From contig DHXL01000348.1 of assembly GCA_002415335.1 (NCBI GenBank), forward strand, positions 1,187-8,804: 7,618 bases of DNA. The letters run 5' to 3'. The stretch is from Oxalobacteraceae bacterium UBA5157 (GTDB taxonomy: Bacteria; Pseudomonadota; Gammaproteobacteria; Burkholderiales; Burkholderiaceae_D). The notes beneath the pieces are model-generated. The model searched no databases. It worked only from the letters and a program-made list of their open reading frames with translations, and was not told where the DNA came from. This document shows positions 6,146 to 7,618 of the stretch, in pieces. The position numbers and the translations under genes are program-made. Within the stretch, counting starts at the first letter, position 1. Each line of letters starts with the position of its first letter.

Positions 6146-7618
6146 CTAGACCTGCGCCTTGATCGGGATCGTGCGTTTCTTCTCGGTGCCGAACAGGCTG
6201 GCCGCGCTGGTGCCGTCGGAACAGCCGTTGCCGAACGTAAAGCCGCAGCCGCCGCGCACGTTGAAGGTGTTTTCGGCGTATTCGCGATGGGTGGACGGGA
6301 TCACGTAGCGGTCTTCGTAGTTGGCGATGGCCATCACGCGGTACATGTCCTCGACCTCGGCCTGCGTCATCTGTACCTGCCTGAGTGCGGCCAGGTTGAT
6401 GCGTCCGTCGACGTGTTTTTCGCGCTGATAGGCGCGCATGGCGAGCAGGCGTTCCAGCGCGCGCACCACCGGGGCGGTGTCGCCGGCGGTCAGCATGTTG
6501 GCAAGATATTTCACCGGAATGCGCAGTTGATGGACGTCGGGAATCTCGCCATTGGTGCCGACATGGCCGGCATTGGCTGCGGCGGTGATGGGGGAGAGTG
6601 GTGGCACGTACCAGACCATCGGCAAGGTGCGGTATTCAGGATGCAGCGGCAGCGCAACCTGCCACTGCACCGCCATCTTGTAGACCGGACTCTTGCGTGC
6701 CGCTTCCATCCACTGATCGGGAACGCCGTCGCTGCGCGCCTGCGCGATCACGGTCTCATCAAAGGGATCGAGGAAAATATCGAGCTGCGCCTGGTACAGG
6801 TCGCGGTCGTGTTCGACGGCGGCGGCCTGCTGGATGCGATCGGCGTCATACAGCAGCACACCGAGATAGCGGATCCGGCCAACGCAGGTCTCGCTGCACA
6901 CGGTCGGTTCGCCGGCTTCGATGCGCGGATAGCAGAAGGTGCATTTCTCGGCCTTGCCACTCTTCCAGTTGTAATAAATCTTCTTGTAGGGACAGCCGCT
7001 GACGCACATGCGCCAGCCGCGGCATTTGTCCTGGTCGACCAGCACGATGCCGTCTTCTTCGCGCTTGTAGATCGAGCCGGACGGGCAACTCGCCACGCAG
7101 GTCGGGTTCAGGCAGTGTTCGCACAGCCTCGGCAGGTACATCATGAAGGTGTTTTCAAATTCGCCGTAAATGTCCTTCTGCGCCTGTTCGAAACCCGCTT
7201 CGAAATTCTTGTCCTTGCTGCGCTTGGCAAACTCGCCGCCGAGAATTTCTTCCCAATTCGGACCCCATACTATTTTTTCCATGCGCTTGCCGGTGATCAG
7301 GCTGCGCGGGCGCGCGGTCGGCGTCGCGTGCATTTCAGGCGCCGAATGCAAATGGTCGTAGTCGAAGGTGAACGGTTCGTAGTAGTCGTCGATCTCCGGC
7401 ATGTTCGGGTTCGCGAAGATGCGCATCAGGAGCTTCCACTTGCCGCCCTGGCGCGGCACGATGCTGCCATTCGCCTTGCGCACCCAGCCGCCATTCCATT
7501 TATCCTGGTTTTCCCATTCCTTCGGATAGCCGATGCCGGGTTTGGTCTCGACGTTGTTGAACCAGACGTATTCCATGCCGGGGCGGCTGGTCCAGACGTT
7601 CTTGCAAGTGACCGAGCA
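6146..7618 (-). CDS. narH: NarH, iron-sulfur beta subunit of nitrate reductase (N-terminus outside the window)
   Basis: The frame is open to the right edge, giving 490 visible residues. It begins inside the first cluster motif (CSVTCKNVWTSRPGMEY), and comparison with E. coli NarH (512 residues) suggests about 21 N-terminal residues are missing. The ATG at 7576 is an internal methionine, not the start. NarH carries one [3Fe-4S] and three [4Fe-4S] clusters and passes electrons from NarI to the molybdenum subunit NarG on the cytoplasmic side. Visible cluster ligands are LCEHCLNPTCVASCPSG (Cys166, 169, 174, 178), CRGWRMCVSGC (Cys199, 205, 209, with Trp202 in the place of a cysteine, as expected for the [3Fe-4S] site), KCTFC (226, 229) and CSETC (241, 245). 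The long C-terminal region with SPVYKMAVQW, LPLHPEYRTLPMVWYVPPLSPI and CGFTFGNGC is typical. narG should lie just beyond the right edge. Confidence 0.98.
   Translation of the reverse strand, partial: CSVTCKNVWTSRPGMEYVWFNNVETKPGIGYPKEWENQDKWNGGWVRKANGSIVPRQGGKWKLLMRIFANPNMPEIDDYYEPFTFDYDHLHSAPEMHATPTARPRSLITGKRMEKIVWGPNWEEILGGEFAKRSKDKNFEAGFEQAQKDIYGEFENTFMMYLPRLCEHCLNPTCVASCPSGSIYKREEDGIVLVDQDKCRGWRMCVSGCPYKKIYYNWKSGKAEKCTFCYPRIEAGEPTVCSETCVGRIRYLGVLLYDADRIQQAAAVEHDRDLYQAQLDIFLDPFDETVIAQARSDGVPDQWMEAARKSPVYKMAVQWQVALPLHPEYRTLPMVWYVPPLSPITAAANAGHVGTNGEIPDVHQLRIPVKYLANMLTAGDTAPVVRALERLLAMRAYQREKHVDGRINLAALRQVQMTQAEVEDMYRVMAIANYEDRYVIPSTHREYAENTFNVRGGCGFTFGNGCSDGTSAASLFGTEKKRTIPIKAQV

Overview
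The window comes from a GC-rich, Gram-negative bacterium, most likely a beta- or gammaproteobacterium capable of respiring nitrate. A membrane-bound nitrate reductase operon with a parvulin-type isomerase gene directly after narI fits both groups (Pseudomonas, Burkholderiales, Rhodanobacter-like Xanthomonadales). The genus cannot be fixed from the sequence alone.

Layout: seven genes lie on the minus strand and are read from the right edge leftward. An eighth lies on the plus strand at the left edge and faces them. In minus-strand order: narH (missing only its extreme N-terminus, which runs off the right edge), narJ, narI, a NifM/PpiC-like cytoplasmic peptidyl-prolyl isomerase, the 2Fe-2S small subunit and the Tat-exported molybdopterin large subunit of an IorAB-type molybdenum hydroxylase, and a SagB/ThcOx-type nitroreductase. 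The plus-strand gene is the 3' part of a multi-spanning membrane protein. It converges on the nitroreductase with a 43-base gap.

The nar genes are packed as in classical operons: narH-narJ are 2 bases apart, and narJ-narI and narI-ppiC overlap as ATGA. NarH carries electrons over Fe-S clusters from the haem b subunit NarI to NarG (outside the window). NarJ is the assembly chaperone, and the isomerase is presumably an accessory folding factor. Only 48 bases separate the isomerase from the hydroxylase genes, and no U-tract terminator is seen there. The last codons of the isomerase gene, however, contain a perfect 13-bp inverted repeat with a 3-base loop. It is the strongest non-coding structure noticed in the window and sits exactly at the boundary between the nar block and the hydroxylase block.

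The hydroxylase pair would oxidise an unknown (N-heterocyclic or aldehyde-like) substrate in the periplasm. No cytochrome c partner or XdhC-type cofactor-insertion gene is present between these genes or directly after them. No RNA genes, insertion sequences, CRISPR arrays or attachment sites were recognised. No stretch over 300 bases lacks a gene.
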